From: Stackebrandtia albiflava
Lineage (GTDB): Bacteria > Actinomycetota > Actinomycetes > Mycobacteriales > Micromonosporaceae
NCBI RefSeq assembly: GCF_007994225.1
Contig: NZ_VLLL01000005.1
Span: 190,359-254,358, forward strand
DNA: 64,000 bases
Reading direction: 5' to 3'
Part shown: piece after piece, positions 15,667 through 23,585 of the stretch
Numbering within the stretch: position 1 is the stretch's first letter
Layout: every line of letters starts with the position of its first letter
The notes under the pieces: generated by a model
Told to the model about the DNA's origin: nothing
Database searches by the model: none
Seen by the model: the letters and a program-made list of their open reading frames with translations, nothing else
Position numbers and translations under genes: made by a program

Positions 15667-16446
15667 GTGCGGATCGCGCGAGTCGCCCACGCCCGGGGCA
15701 TGTCGTTCGGTGTGCTGAACGGTGAGGGGGCCGGTGCCACGGTCTCCGAGATCGAAGGCCACCCGTTCGGCTCGATCACCACGACCGGGCAGCGGTGGGC
15801 GCTGGACGACGTCCGTCTCATGGCGCCGATCCTGCCCAGCAAGGTCGTCTGCGTGGGACGCAACTACGCCGCGCACGCCGCCGAACGCGGTGCCGAGGTG
15901 CCCTCCGAACCGCTGTTGTTCCTGAAGCCGTCGACCTCGGTGATCGGCCCCGGGGATCCGATCCGGATCCCGCCGCAGTCCCAGCAGGTGGAGCACGAGG
16001 CGGAACTGGCGGTCGTCATCGGTGTCACCGGCGCGCGCCGGGTCACCGACCGGGCACAGGCCGAGGCGGCGATCTTCGGATACACCTGCGCCAACGACGT
16101 GACCGCGCGGGACCTCCAGAACTCCGACAACCAGTGGACCCGCGCGAAGGGCTTCGACTCGTTCTGCCCGATCGGCCCCTGGATCGACACCGACCTCGAC
16201 GTGTCCGACGTGGAGGTCCGCTGCGAGGTGAACGACTCGGTGCGGCAGCTCGGCCGCACCAAGGACATGGTGTTCTCGCCCGCGACACTCGTGTCCTATG
16301 TGTCACACATTATGACCCTGCTGCCCGGTGACGTCATCCTGACGGGCACACCGGAAGGCATCGAACCCGTCGTGCCGGGAGACACCGTGGAGGTCTCCGT
16401 GGAAGGCATCGGCACTCTGACCAACCCGGTGGTGTCCCTTGACTGA
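15667..16446 (+). CDS. fumarylacetoacetate hydrolase family protein
   Basis: A 259-residue FAH-fold enzyme, which typically hydrolyses or decarboxylates acylpyruvates or 2-hydroxyhepta-2,4-diene-type diacids. Landmarks are [10 protein letters not shown] (residues 62-71), [30 protein letters not shown] (metal-binding Glu pair), [10 protein letters not shown] and [12 protein letters not shown] near the end. The GTG start has GGGGAG 7 nt upstream. Its last 8 bases overlap the gltX start, a conserved pairing in actinobacteria. Confidence 0.93.
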   Translation: MRIARVAHARGMSFGVLNGEGAGATVSEIEGHPFGSITTTGQRWALDDVRLMAPILPSKVVCVGRNYAAHAAERGAEVPSEPLLFLKPSTSVIGPGDPIRIPPQSQQVEHEAELAVVIGVTGARRVTDRAQAEAAIFGYTCANDVTARDLQNSDNQWTRAKGFDSFCPIGPWIDTDLDVSDVEVRCEVNDSVRQLGRTKDMVFSPATLVSYVSHIMTLLPGDVILTGTPEGIEPVVPGDTVEVSVEGIGTLTNPVVSLD

Positions 16447-18007
16447 GGTCCGTACCCGTTTCTGCCCCTCACCGACCGGGACGCCGCACGTCGGCCTGGT
16501 CCGTACCTGCCTGTTCAGTTGGGCCTACGCCCGCCACCACGGCGGTAAGTTCGTGTTCCGCATCGAGGACACCGACGCCGCCCGCGACTCCGAGGAGTCC
16601 TACCGGCAGTTGGTGGAGGCGCTGTCCTGGCTCGGCATGGAGTGGGACGAGGGCCCCGAGGTCGGCGGCCCGCACGGCCCGTACCGGCAGAGCGAACGCC
16701 GCGGCGTGTACGCCGACGTGATCGCCCGGCTGGTCGACGGCGGTCACGTCTACGAGGCGTTCTCCACCGCCGAGGAGGTCGAGGCGAGGCACCGCGCCGC
16801 CGGGCGCGACCCCAAGCTCGGTTACGACAACTTCGACCGCGAGCTGACCGAACAGCAGAAGGCCGCCTACCGGGCGGAGGGCCGGGTCCCGGTGCTGCGG
16901 TTGCGGATGCCCGACTCCGAGATCGGCTTCGTGGACGGCGTCCGGGGCAAGATCACCTACCCGGCCGGTTCGGTGCCGGACTTCGTGATCGCCCGCGGCG
17001 ACGGTTCGCCGCTCTATACCCTCACCAACCCGGTCGACGACGCGTTGATGCGCATCACCCACGTCATCCGGGGCGACGACCTGATGGCGTCGACGCCGCG
17101 CCAGATCGCGCTGTACTGGGCGCTGATGGAGATCGGCCTGGCGCACCGGGTGCCGGAGTTCGCGCACCCGCCGTTGATCGTGGACGAGCGCGGCAAGAAG
17201 ATGTCCAAACGGGACCCGCGTTCGAACCTGCTGCTGTACCGGGAGAACGGTTATCTCCCGGAGGCGTTGCTCAACTACGTCGCCACGCTGGGCTGGGCGA
17301 TCTCGGCCGACCGGGACGTGTTCAGCGTGTCGGAGTTCATCGAGGCGTTCGACCTGTCCGATGTGAACTCGAACCCGGCGCGGTTCGACGAGAAGAAGCT
17401 CGACGCGATCAACGCCGCCCACATCCGGCAGTTGCCGCCCGAGGTGCTCGCCAAGCGGCTGCTTCCGGTGTTGCAGCGGATGGGACTGCTCCCATCCGAG
17501 CCGAGCGAGGAGCAGTTGCGCATCCTGTCGCTGGCGACGCCCCTGGTGGCCGAGCGCACCGGCACCCTGGTGCAGGGCGCCGAGATGCTGCGATTCCTGT
17601 ACGTGGGCGACGCCTTCACCATGGACGAGGCCAGCGCGGCCAAGACCCTCAAGGGTGACGCCGCCCAGGTGCTGGACGCCGCCGTCGAGGCCCTCTCGGA
17701 GATCCCCGAGTGGACGACCGAGGCGATCGAGGCGGCGTTGAAGGGCAGGCTCGTCGACGAGCTGGGAATCAAGCCGCGCAAGGCCTTCGCGCCGGTGCGG
17801 GTGGCGGTGTCCGGTAAGACGGTCTCGCCGCCGTTGTACGAGTCGATGGAACTGCTCGGACGGGATGTGAGCCTCGCGCGGTTGCGTGCGGCTCGGGCGG
17901 TCACCGTCTCCTTAGAGGCTGTCTTCGAACCTGCTGTTCTACTGCGCGACGACCGGTCGGCGCCTCGCGGCGTTGTCGAAGGTCCTGCGTACAACACCGG
18001 TACGTAG
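16439..18007 (+). CDS. gltX: glutamyl-tRNA synthetase with an element-derived C-terminus
   Basis: A 522-residue class I synthetase that charges tRNA-Glu. The HIGH-type motif is [10 protein letters not shown] (residues 10-19) and KMSKR is at 254-258; the anticodon-binding domain fills the C-terminal third. The start is TTG at 16439, overlapping the FAH gene by 8 bases; no in-frame ATG or GTG is nearby. The family normally ends shortly after SLARLRAAR. Here the frame runs on into a 164 bp MITE from residue 493, adding 30 foreign residues ([13 protein letters not shown]... to YNTGT) before a TAG inside the element. The core enzyme is intact, so activity is probably retained. Confidence 0.93.
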   Translation: MTEVRTRFCPSPTGTPHVGLVRTCLFSWAYARHHGGKFVFRIEDTDAARDSEESYRQLVEALSWLGMEWDEGPEVGGPHGPYRQSERRGVYADVIARLVDGGHVYEAFSTAEEVEARHRAAGRDPKLGYDNFDRELTEQQKAAYRAEGRVPVLRLRMPDSEIGFVDGVRGKITYPAGSVPDFVIARGDGSPLYTLTNPVDDALMRITHVIRGDDLMASTPRQIALYWALMEIGLAHRVPEFAHPPLIVDERGKKMSKRDPRSNLLLYRENGYLPEALLNYVATLGWAISADRDVFSVSEFIEAFDLSDVNSNPARFDEKKLDAINAAHIRQLPPEVLAKRLLPVLQRMGLLPSEPSEEQLRILSLATPLVAERTGTLVQGAEMLRFLYVGDAFTMDEASAAKTLKGDAAQVLDAAVEALSEIPEWTTEAIEAALKGRLVDELGIKPRKAFAPVRVAVSGKTVSPPLYESMELLGRDVSLARLRAARAVTVSLEAVFEPAVLLRDDRSAPRGVVEGPAYNTGT

Positions 18008-18078
18008 GACCTTCTCCGCCTTGCGAATGCACTCGACCGGACCGCCGCTGGCCACGAACGAGGTTCAAAGACAGCCTC
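17915..18078 (+). mobile_element. MITE-like element inserted in the 3' end of gltX
   Basis: A 164-bp non-coding element. The left end GAGGCTGTCTTCGAACCT and the inverted right end (GAGGCTGTCTTTGAACCT on the other strand) match over 18 bp with one mismatch. TTA flanks both ends (17912-17914 and 18079-18081) as a target-site duplication. TNA duplications and GAGGCTGTCTT-like ends suggest mobilisation by an IS5-family transposase; no transposase is encoded here. The left arm supplies the last codons of gltX. Confidence 0.8.
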
Positions 18079-18086
18079 TTAATCGT

Positions 18087-18129
18087 CACGGGGGTGGGCT
18101 CGGCATTCGACGCCGGGCCCACCCCCGTG
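18087..18129 (+). terminator. gltX terminator hairpin
   Basis: CACGGGGGTGGGC pairs perfectly with GCCCACCCCCGTG (13 bp), with an inner CGGC/GCCG stem. It lies just beyond the MITE and was probably the terminator close behind the original gltX stop. Confidence 0.75.
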
Positions 18130-18157
18130 TGTCTCCGGCCGGTGGCGGGCGCGCCGG

Positions 18158-18331
18158 TCAGCGGCGCCGGCCCTTTCGGGACTTGAGCCTGCGGATGAGT
18201 TCGCGTCGGGCGGCCATGGCGTCGTCCGCCGGGGGAGTGGTGTCCCCGGTGCCGCCACGCAGGTCCTGCCGGGAGAGGTGGCGGCGCTGTCCGCCGACGC
18301 CGAGCATTCCGGTTCCGATTCCCTTGGTCAA
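18158..18331 (-). CDS. DUF6243-like small basic protein
   Basis: A 57-residue protein: MTKGIGTGMLGVGGQRRHLS, then RQDLRGG, an acidic linker and the basic end REL IRRLKSRKGRRR. The LGVGG-R-LSR-L-GG pattern resembles the DUF6243 family of Streptomyces and relatives. The start is TTG at 18331 with AAGGAG 6 nt upstream. The gene faces away from a TetR gene, and two of three shared 20-bp repressor sites flank its probable transcription start. Function unknown. Confidence 0.68.
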   Translation of the reverse strand: MTKGIGTGMLGVGGQRRHLSRQDLRGGTGDTTPPADDAMAARRELIRRLKSRKGRRR

Positions 18332-18343
18332 GGGTGTCTCCTT

Positions 18344-18457
18344 CTAACGAGTCCGTCGTTGCCTTCGTCGGTGCCGAGCCGCCTCGCGGGGTGGCTCGGC
18401 GGTCACCTGAGCCGCATGTCGTTCTCCTGTCGTGAGTCGAGACGTCTCGTCTCGCAT
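18344..18457 (-). CDS. possible leaderless upstream ORF, 37 residues
   Basis: An ATG at 18457 lies 7 nt after TATCGT on the minus strand and opens a 37-codon frame rich in Arg and Glu. Its TAG falls just before the AAGGAG of the DUF6243-like gene, so the ribosome would end beside the next start. A second tiny frame (MRLR) with its own GGAG lies within it. Whether either is translated is unknown. Confidence 0.3.
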   Translation of the reverse strand: MRDETSRLTTGERHAAQVTAEPPREAARHRRRQRRTR

Positions 18458-18498
18458 GAACACGACGATAGCCGATACGAGACGAAACGTCTCGTCTC
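18434..18498. promoter_or_regulatory. two 20-bp TetR-type operators
   Basis: GAGTCGAGACGTCTCGTCTC (18434-18453) and GAGACGAAACGTCTCGTCTC (18479-18498) differ at two positions. They bracket the probable start site (near 18457) of the DUF6243-like gene transcript. A third copy is at 18574-18593. Confidence 0.65.
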
Positions 18499-18573
18499 AT
18501 TCGTGTGACGTCCGTCACCGTCGAGGCCGCGGCTCATGTGGGCGGGCCGGTGGCGTGCCCGGTGGCGGCGGAC

Positions 18574-18606
18574 GAGACGGAACGTATCGTCTCAAGGCGC
18601 TACGAT
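18574..18606 (+). promoter_or_regulatory. third operator and -10 box of the TetR gene
   Basis: GAGACGGAACGTATCGTCTC (18574-18593) matches the two sites upstream at 18 of 20 positions to the nearer one. It overlaps the -35 region of TACGAT (18601-18606), which is 6 nt before the ATG at 18613. The pattern implies autorepression. Confidence 0.65.
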
Positions 18607-18612
18607 CGACGC

Positions 18613-19215
18613 ATGACCACGAACTCCGCCGCCAGACCCGCCCGCCGTAGTGACCGTTCCCGGCAGGCGATCCTCACCGCGGCCCTGGAACTGCTCGACG
18701 AGGTCGGGTACCACAAGCTCACGATCGAGGCCATCGCCGCCCGCGCGGGTGCGGGAAAGCAGACGATCTACCGGTGGTGGCCGTCGAAGATCGCGGTCGT
18801 GACCGACGCCTTCCGCCACAGCCTGGGCGGTGAACCGGCGGTCGCGCCCCTCCCCGACACCGGTGACCTGCGGGCCGACATGCGCGAGGTGCTGCACGCG
18901 ATCGTCGCCGAACTGCACGACCCCCGTTACGAGATGCCCGCGAGGGCCATGATCGCCGAATCGCAGCACGATCCGGAGCTGAACGCTCAGATCACCGAGC
19001 TGATGCTCCGGCCGGCGCTCGACGCCTCCGCCGCCCGGATCCGCGTCGCGCAGCGGGCGGGACGGTTGCGCGACGACGTCGACGCCGAGACGGTGGCCGA
19101 ACTGCTGTACGGGCCGCTGCACTACCGCTGGCTCAACCGCACCGGCACGCTTGACCGGGAGTACGCGGACACCGTCCTGTCCGCCGTCCTCGACGGACTC
19201 GCCGTCGGGGACTGA
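18613..19215 (+). CDS. TetR-family transcriptional regulator
   Basis: A 200-residue repressor. The helix-turn-helix covers residues 15-60 (QAILTAALELLDEVGYHKLT, then RAGAGKQTIYRWWPSKIAVV). The C-terminal domain, with ARAMIAESQHDPEL and LYGPLHYRWLNRTG, is of the TetR_C_16/AcrR-like type that binds small hydrophobic ligands. The ATG was chosen over a longer frame because TACGAT lies 6 nt upstream and the longer frame would cover an operator. Probable targets are its own gene and the divergent DUF6243-like gene. Confidence 0.92.
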   Translation: MTTNSAARPARRSDRSRQAILTAALELLDEVGYHKLTIEAIAARAGAGKQTIYRWWPSKIAVVTDAFRHSLGGEPAVAPLPDTGDLRADMREVLHAIVAELHDPRYEMPARAMIAESQHDPELNAQITELMLRPALDASAARIRVAQRAGRLRDDVDAETVAELLYGPLHYRWLNRTGTLDREYADTVLSAVLDGLAVGD

Positions 19216-19218
19216 CCG

Positions 19219-20190
19219 TCACTCGACCCGGCGACGCCACTGGAGGCCGGGGAGCACGATGCGACTCGACACCTCGCCGTCCCACTCGGCGGTCAGGCCG
19301 TGTTCCTCCAGTGCCGCGACCACCTGCCGGGCCACCGTCGCGGCCGTCTCCGGGTCGCCCGAGTACGCGCCGAAGCCCAGATGGAGGGGTTCGCCCTCGG
19401 CGACGTGCCCGGTGTCCTGCTGGTGGAAGAAGGTGTAGCCGTGGTCGGTCTCGGCCGCCTCCGAGCGGATCTCGGCCACTCCGCACGACATGCAGCACGC
19501 GAAGTTCTCTCGGGCGGTGACCCCCACGTCGGCCAGGGCGGTGAACGCGGCCGACAGCCGGTCGCAGTCGGTGAGCTCCGGCCACTTCTCCTGCTCGGAG
19601 AGCCGCTCCAGCCACAGGGGTTCGAGTAGTTCCTCCGCCTGCCAGGTGTCCAGGGAGCCGTCGGGTTCGGCCAGCTCCGCCAGGGCGGCGGCGATACCGT
19701 CATAGGACCAGTAGCCCTGGGCCAGCAGGTCACGGGCACGTTCCTCGGCCCGGGCCTTGACCTTCGGGTCGGGGGCGGCGATCCGTTGCGGGACGAAGCC
19801 GGTCGGCCGCCATTCGCGCGCCCGCCACGCCGGACGGTCCTCGGCCCATTCGCACAGCAGCCGGAGCAGGTCCTCGGGGTCGTCCACCTCCACGCCCATC
19901 TGCGGTCGGCCCGGTTGCAGCATCTCGACCTGGTTCACGCCGTCGCCCTCCCGGTAGGACTGGATGTAGTCGTTGGGGCGGAACGGGTGTGGTTTGACCA
20001 CGATCCAGTTGTCCTCGGCGTCGCCCAACCGGAACACGAGTGTGGCCAGTTCACCGACCGTGGGGCGCCGCAGCTCGTCGCCCGCCTCGGCGTTGACCGA
20101 CACCGGCAACACGCTGTGCGCGGCGAGGCCGAGCGGAGACACAATGGACTCGACATGGTCGGTCGTGGGTTCCTGATGAGAATCGGTCAC
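19219..20190 (-). CDS. DUF6891-like protein with a CCxxC motif
   Basis: A 323-residue soluble protein. The N-terminal half (REGDGVNQVEMLQPGRPQMGVEVDD) looks like an immunity or T3SS-chaperone type alpha/beta domain. The C-terminal 200 residues include CDRLSAAFTALADVGVTARE, FACCMSCGVAEI and FFHQQDTGHV, which match DUF6891 and could bind a metal. GTG at 20190 was chosen because CACAAT lies 6 nt upstream, a leaderless layout; upstream in-frame starts overlap the divergent PadR promoter. It converges with the TetR gene, 3 bp apart. Confidence 0.8.
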   Translation of the reverse strand: MTDSHQEPTTDHVESIVSPLGLAAHSVLPVSVNAEAGDELRRPTVGELATLVFRLGDAEDNWIVVKPHPFRPNDYIQSYREGDGVNQVEMLQPGRPQMGVEVDDPEDLLRLLCEWAEDRPAWRAREWRPTGFVPQRIAAPDPKVKARAEERARDLLAQGYWSYDGIAAALAELAEPDGSLDTWQAEELLEPLWLERLSEQEKWPELTDCDRLSAAFTALADVGVTARENFACCMSCGVAEIRSEAAETDHGYTFFHQQDTGHVAEGEPLHLGFGAYSGDPETAATVARQVVAALEEHGLTAEWDGEVSSRIVLPGLQWRRRVE

Positions 20191-20266
20191 CACCGCATTG
20201 TGCCAATCTCCACCGTGTCGTGACGGCACCACTACCCGACCGGCGCGTGCCTCGCGGTGGCCGACC

Positions 20267-20286
20267 ATAGAGCATTGCGCTATAGT
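20267..20286. promoter_or_regulatory. dyad over the PadR gene promoter
   Basis: ATAGAGCA-T-TGCGCTAT (20267-20283) is an inverted repeat with one mismatch per arm of eight. It overlaps TATAGT (20281-20286), a good -10 box about 30 bp before the ATG. It is a likely PadR autoregulatory site. Confidence 0.5.
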
Positions 20287-20318
20287 GCGACTTGCCATAT
20301 CTAGTCGAGGAGGTGGAC

Positions 20319-20954
20319 ATGGCGGGCCGCAGAGCCGGGCCGGACCTGGTGGGCACGACCGTGTTGGCGGTCCTGAACCACGGCCCACGCCACACCTACG
20401 ACCTGCACCGATTCCTCGTCGACACGCACAAGGACTACGTGACGGGACTGCCGCGCAGCCTCTACCACGCCGTGGACCGGCTCGTGGCCGACGGCCTCGT
20501 GATCCCGGTGGAGACCACCCGGGAGGGACGCCGCCCCGAACGAACCGTCCACCGCATCACCGCCCCGGGCAGGGAGGAACTGGCCGAGCGGCTGCGTCGC
20601 CTGCTCACCACGATCGGCCGCGACACCACCCCCTTCGTCGCCGCCGTCTCCCTCATGGGCGGACTGCCGGCCGGCGAGGCGGCCCGGGCGCTGCGAGAAC
20701 GCGCGGCCGGCCTTCGGCAACGGGTCGACGCCGCCACACGGACCCTCGCCGAACTCACCCGGGCGGGGCTGCCGCGGCTGCCGCTACTGGAGATCGAATA
20801 CGAACGCTCCCGCCACGCCGCCGAACTCGCCTGGGTCGAGTCGTTGGCGGACGAGATGACGGACGGGCGGATCGACTGGGGGATACCGCCTCCGGCACCG
20901 ACCGGACCACCACCGGAGGACGCCGGGAGCCACGGAGAGGACGATCCACGATGA
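20319..20954 (+). CDS. PadR-family transcriptional regulator
   Basis: A 211-residue winged-helix repressor. Residues 10-85 are the PadR domain (LVGTTVLAVLNHGPRHTYDL, LYHAVDRLVADGLVIPVETT), and the C-terminal half is a helical dimerisation arm (Vir_act_alpha_C type) with LLEIEYERSRHAAELAWVESL. The ATG at 20319 has GAGGAGG 4 nt upstream and was preferred to an upstream frame start. Its stop overlaps the next start by ATGA, so the SRPBCC-like gene is its partner and probable target. Confidence 0.9.
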   Translation: MAGRRAGPDLVGTTVLAVLNHGPRHTYDLHRFLVDTHKDYVTGLPRSLYHAVDRLVADGLVIPVETTREGRRPERTVHRITAPGREELAERLRRLLTTIGRDTTPFVAAVSLMGGLPAGEAARALRERAAGLRQRVDAATRTLAELTRAGLPRLPLLEIEYERSRHAAELAWVESLADEMTDGRIDWGIPPPAPTGPPPEDAGSHGEDDPR

Positions 20955-21400
20955 GACGCCGACTGAAGGCGGAGCTCACCGCCGTACTGGAGGTCCCGCC
21001 GGACCGGGCCGAGCAGACGATCCTCGACGTGACGCCCGGACCGCCGGGCAGCGGCCGGGTGTGGTTGCTGGGGGACTCGGTCGGCGAGGTCGAAGGCGGA
21101 CCGGAACGGTTCACCGTCCGGCAGGACGGCTACCCGCTGACGGTCCATCTCGACCGTTCCCGCCGCACCATCGCCGTACAGGGCGGCTGGTGGTACCGGG
21201 CCGAGTACACGCTGGAACCCGAGAACGGCCACACCGCGCTCGTCCTGCGGGTGTACAACGTGGCCGGTGCCGGCTCGCGTTGGCTCGTGCCCCTGGCGAA
21301 CCGGTTCTTCATCGGATTCCAGGAGCAGACCCGCGCGCGGTTCGCCGACACGGTACGCGACGTCGGTCAGCGGTTGGGCTGCCGCGCGTATCCGCGGTAG
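20951..21400 (+). CDS. SRPBCC-like small protein
   Basis: A 149-residue protein whose pattern of an N-terminal strand, helices, six beta strands (VWLLGDSVGEVEGGPERFTV, LTVHLDRSRRTIAVQGG, YRAEYTLEPENGHTALVLRV) and a long C-terminal helix (FQEQTRARFADTVRDVGQRL) fits the START/SRPBCC fold. Such proteins bind hydrophobic ligands. It is translationally coupled to the PadR regulator (ATGA), which suggests that the ligand bound here is related to the inducer. Function not established. Confidence 0.75.
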   Translation: MRRRLKAELTAVLEVPPDRAEQTILDVTPGPPGSGRVWLLGDSVGEVEGGPERFTVRQDGYPLTVHLDRSRRTIAVQGGWWYRAEYTLEPENGHTALVLRVYNVAGAGSRWLVPLANRFFIGFQEQTRARFADTVRDVGQRLGCRAYPR

Positions 21401-21486
21401 CCGTCCGGCCCCGGGGCCGCCGAGACCACGCCACGTTCCCGGCACGGTCACCTGGTGACGCGGTCACGGTTCCGAAGCGGGCGCGG

Positions 21487-21807
21487 TCAGCCGATCCGGT
21501 AACTGTGGCCGTCCACGTGGGCGACCAACTCCAGCTCGCCCCCGAGCGCACTGACGTACGCCCGCAGCACGTCCACACCGGTCCGTCCTATGTCACCGTG
21601 CTCGATCTCGTGGACGCGCGGCTGCGACACCCGCATCCCCTTGGCCACGCCCCGCTGCGTCAGGCCGTGCGTCTTGCGCAACTGCTGAAGCCGCCACAGC
21701 GTCACCGGCGCGCGGCACGGCCGCGGCTGCTCGGCCGGCTCGCTCGGGTAGAGCACGGTCGTCGCGCCGCCCGCGGTGTTCATATCGCCGTCGGTCATGG
21801 TCGTCAT
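21487..21807 (-). CDS. XRE-family helix-turn-helix protein
   Basis: A 106-residue DNA-binding protein. Residues 36-88 are the HTH_3 domain (LWRLQQLRKTHGLTQRGVAK, then RVSQPRVHEIEHGD), with a short C-terminal strand LELVAHVDGHSYRIG similar to HigA/antitoxin-like regulators. No toxin-like partner is beside it. The ATG at 21807 is the furthest in-frame start; MNTAGG eight codons later is an alternative. Confidence 0.82.
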   Translation of the reverse strand: MTTMTDGDMNTAGGATTVLYPSEPAEQPRPCRAPVTLWRLQQLRKTHGLTQRGVAKGMRVSQPRVHEIEHGDIGRTGVDVLRAYVSALGGELELVAHVDGHSYRIG

Positions 21808-21843
21808 TCTGCCCCGCCGACCCGGCCGATCGGTGTTTCCCGG

Positions 21844-23466
21844 TCACGTGGCGTTGCGCGCCCGCGGCCTCCGGCGCCACCACCGGCGGTCCGCGAGCAC
21901 CTGCCGGACCACGTTGCGGCCGGGTACCCCCGTGACACCGCCGCCGCCGTGCGTCGCCGACCCGGCCTGGTACAGGCCCGATATCGGGGTTCGCAGGTCG
22001 GCATAACCGGCGGCGGGCCGGGTGTGGAACATCTGGCCCGGTGTCAACTCGCCGTGGAAGATGTTCCCGCCGACCAGGTGGTAGTCGCGTTGCATCTCGT
22101 GCGGACCGATGACCTGCCTGTGCAGTATCGAGTCGGTGAAGCCGGGCGCGACGGCGTCCATCCGCGCGACGACCCGGTCGGCGTAGGCGTCCAGGGCCGC
22201 GTCGTCGGGCGCGTCCGCCCAGGTGTGCGGGACCCACTGCGTGAACATCGACACCACGTGGTGACCCTCCGGGGCCAGCGAGTCGTCGAACACGCTGGGG
22301 ATGCAGACGTCCGCGAACGGCGACTCCGCGGCCCGGCCCGCGACCGCCTGCTGGTACGCCGTCTCGATGTCGTCCAGCGACTCGGCCAGCGCGATCGTGC
22401 CGCCGTGGACCTGCGGATCGAACTCCGGATGCGAGGCGAACACCGGCAACCGGTCGACCACGAGGTTGACCTTCACGGTGCCGCTGCGGGTCTTCCACCT
22501 GCGTATGTCGGTCAGGAAGTCGGTCGGCAACGCGGTCGGGTCCACCAGTCGCAGGAACGCGATGGACGGGTGCACGGTGGTGATGACGGTCGGCGCGCGC
22601 AGCTCGTCACCGCCGGTGAGGCTTACCCCGGTGACCACGCCGTCCCTGACGTTGATCGCGCCGACCTCGGCGAGCGTCCGGATCTGCGCGCCGAAACCGC
22701 GCGCGGCCCGGGCGAGCGCCTGCGTCACGCCGCCCATCCCGCCGCGCGGGAACCCCCACGCCCCGGCGGCGCCGTCCAGTTCCCCGACGTGGTGGTGCAG
22801 CATGACGTAACCGGTCCCGGCCGAGCGGGGACCCGCCCACGTCCCGATGCAACCCGACACCGACAGCAGCCCCCGCAACGCGTCGGACTCGAACCGGTCC
22901 TCCACGAGGTCGGCGATCGAGTCGGTCAACAGCCTCGTGATGTCGGCGGCGGCGCGGACGTCGACACCCCGCAGGTCCGCCAACAGCCGCGCCTGCCGGA
23001 GCAGGTCGGCGGGCCGCCGGGAACCCAACGGCGCGGGTATCCGCTCCAGCAGGGGACCGAGGATGCCACCCAGCCGCGACATGTGGGCGTCCCAGTCGTC
23101 GTAGCGTTCGGCGTCGCGGTGCGAGAACTTCGCGATCTGGTCGAAGCGGGCCACCCGGTCGGTGGGCAGGGCGAGATACCGGCCGTCGCGGCGGGGCGCG
23201 AAGTACGGTCCCTGCGGGTACACGTGGTAGCCGTGCGCGGTGAGCCCGAGGTCGGCGACCAGACGCGGCGGCAGCAGGCTCACGACGTACGACAGGCTCG
23301 TCACCGTGTACGCGGGACCGAACGGGTGCTCGCTGACGGCGGCGCCGCCGACCACCTCCCGCGCCTCGCAGACGCACACCTTCATGCCCGCCTTCGCCAG
23401 GTACGCCGCCGCGACGAGTCCGTTGTGTCCTCCGCCGACGACGATCACGTCGTAGTTGCCGTCCAT
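21844..23466 (-). CDS. phytoene desaturase-like FAD-dependent oxidoreductase
   Basis: A 540-residue flavoprotein of the CrtI/PYROXD2 amine-oxidase-like superfamily. The FAD-binding motif is YDVIVVGGGHNGLVAAAYLAKAG with the following Glu in CEAREVVGGAA. The C-terminal GGGGVTGVPGRNVVRQVL, and HEMQRDYHLVGGNIFHGEL, mark the NAD(P)/FAD oxidoreductases that resemble carotenoid desaturases but act on other substrates. No phytoene synthase is beside it, so a carotenoid role is doubtful. ATG at 23466 has GGAG 5 nt upstream; the GTG two codons earlier overlaps that site. Confidence 0.9.
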   Translation of the reverse strand: MDGNYDVIVVGGGHNGLVAAAYLAKAGMKVCVCEAREVVGGAAVSEHPFGPAYTVTSLSYVVSLLPPRLVADLGLTAHGYHVYPQGPYFAPRRDGRYLALPTDRVARFDQIAKFSHRDAERYDDWDAHMSRLGGILGPLLERIPAPLGSRRPADLLRQARLLADLRGVDVRAAADITRLLTDSIADLVEDRFESDALRGLLSVSGCIGTWAGPRSAGTGYVMLHHHVGELDGAAGAWGFPRGGMGGVTQALARAARGFGAQIRTLAEVGAINVRDGVVTGVSLTGGDELRAPTVITTVHPSIAFLRLVDPTALPTDFLTDIRRWKTRSGTVKVNLVVDRLPVFASHPEFDPQVHGGTIALAESLDDIETAYQQAVAGRAAESPFADVCIPSVFDDSLAPEGHHVVSMFTQWVPHTWADAPDDAALDAYADRVVARMDAVAPGFTDSILHRQVIGPHEMQRDYHLVGGNIFHGELTPGQMFHTRPAAGYADLRTPISGLYQAGSATHGGGGVTGVPGRNVVRQVLADRRWWRRRPRARNAT

Positions 23467-23585
23467 CGCCACTCCGATCGATTCATGTCGATCAGTGCAT
23501 TATGGGGGTCGGCGGGGGCGGCTGTGAACCCGTTCACCCCGGAAATCGATGGCGCGGCAGGTCGCGGCGTGATTGGCTCACCTGC

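Noticed and set aside
21844-23466. Carotenoid pathway gene (crtI)
   Set aside because: No phytoene synthase, cyclase or other carotenoid gene nearby, and the sequence fits the PYROXD2-like branch better.
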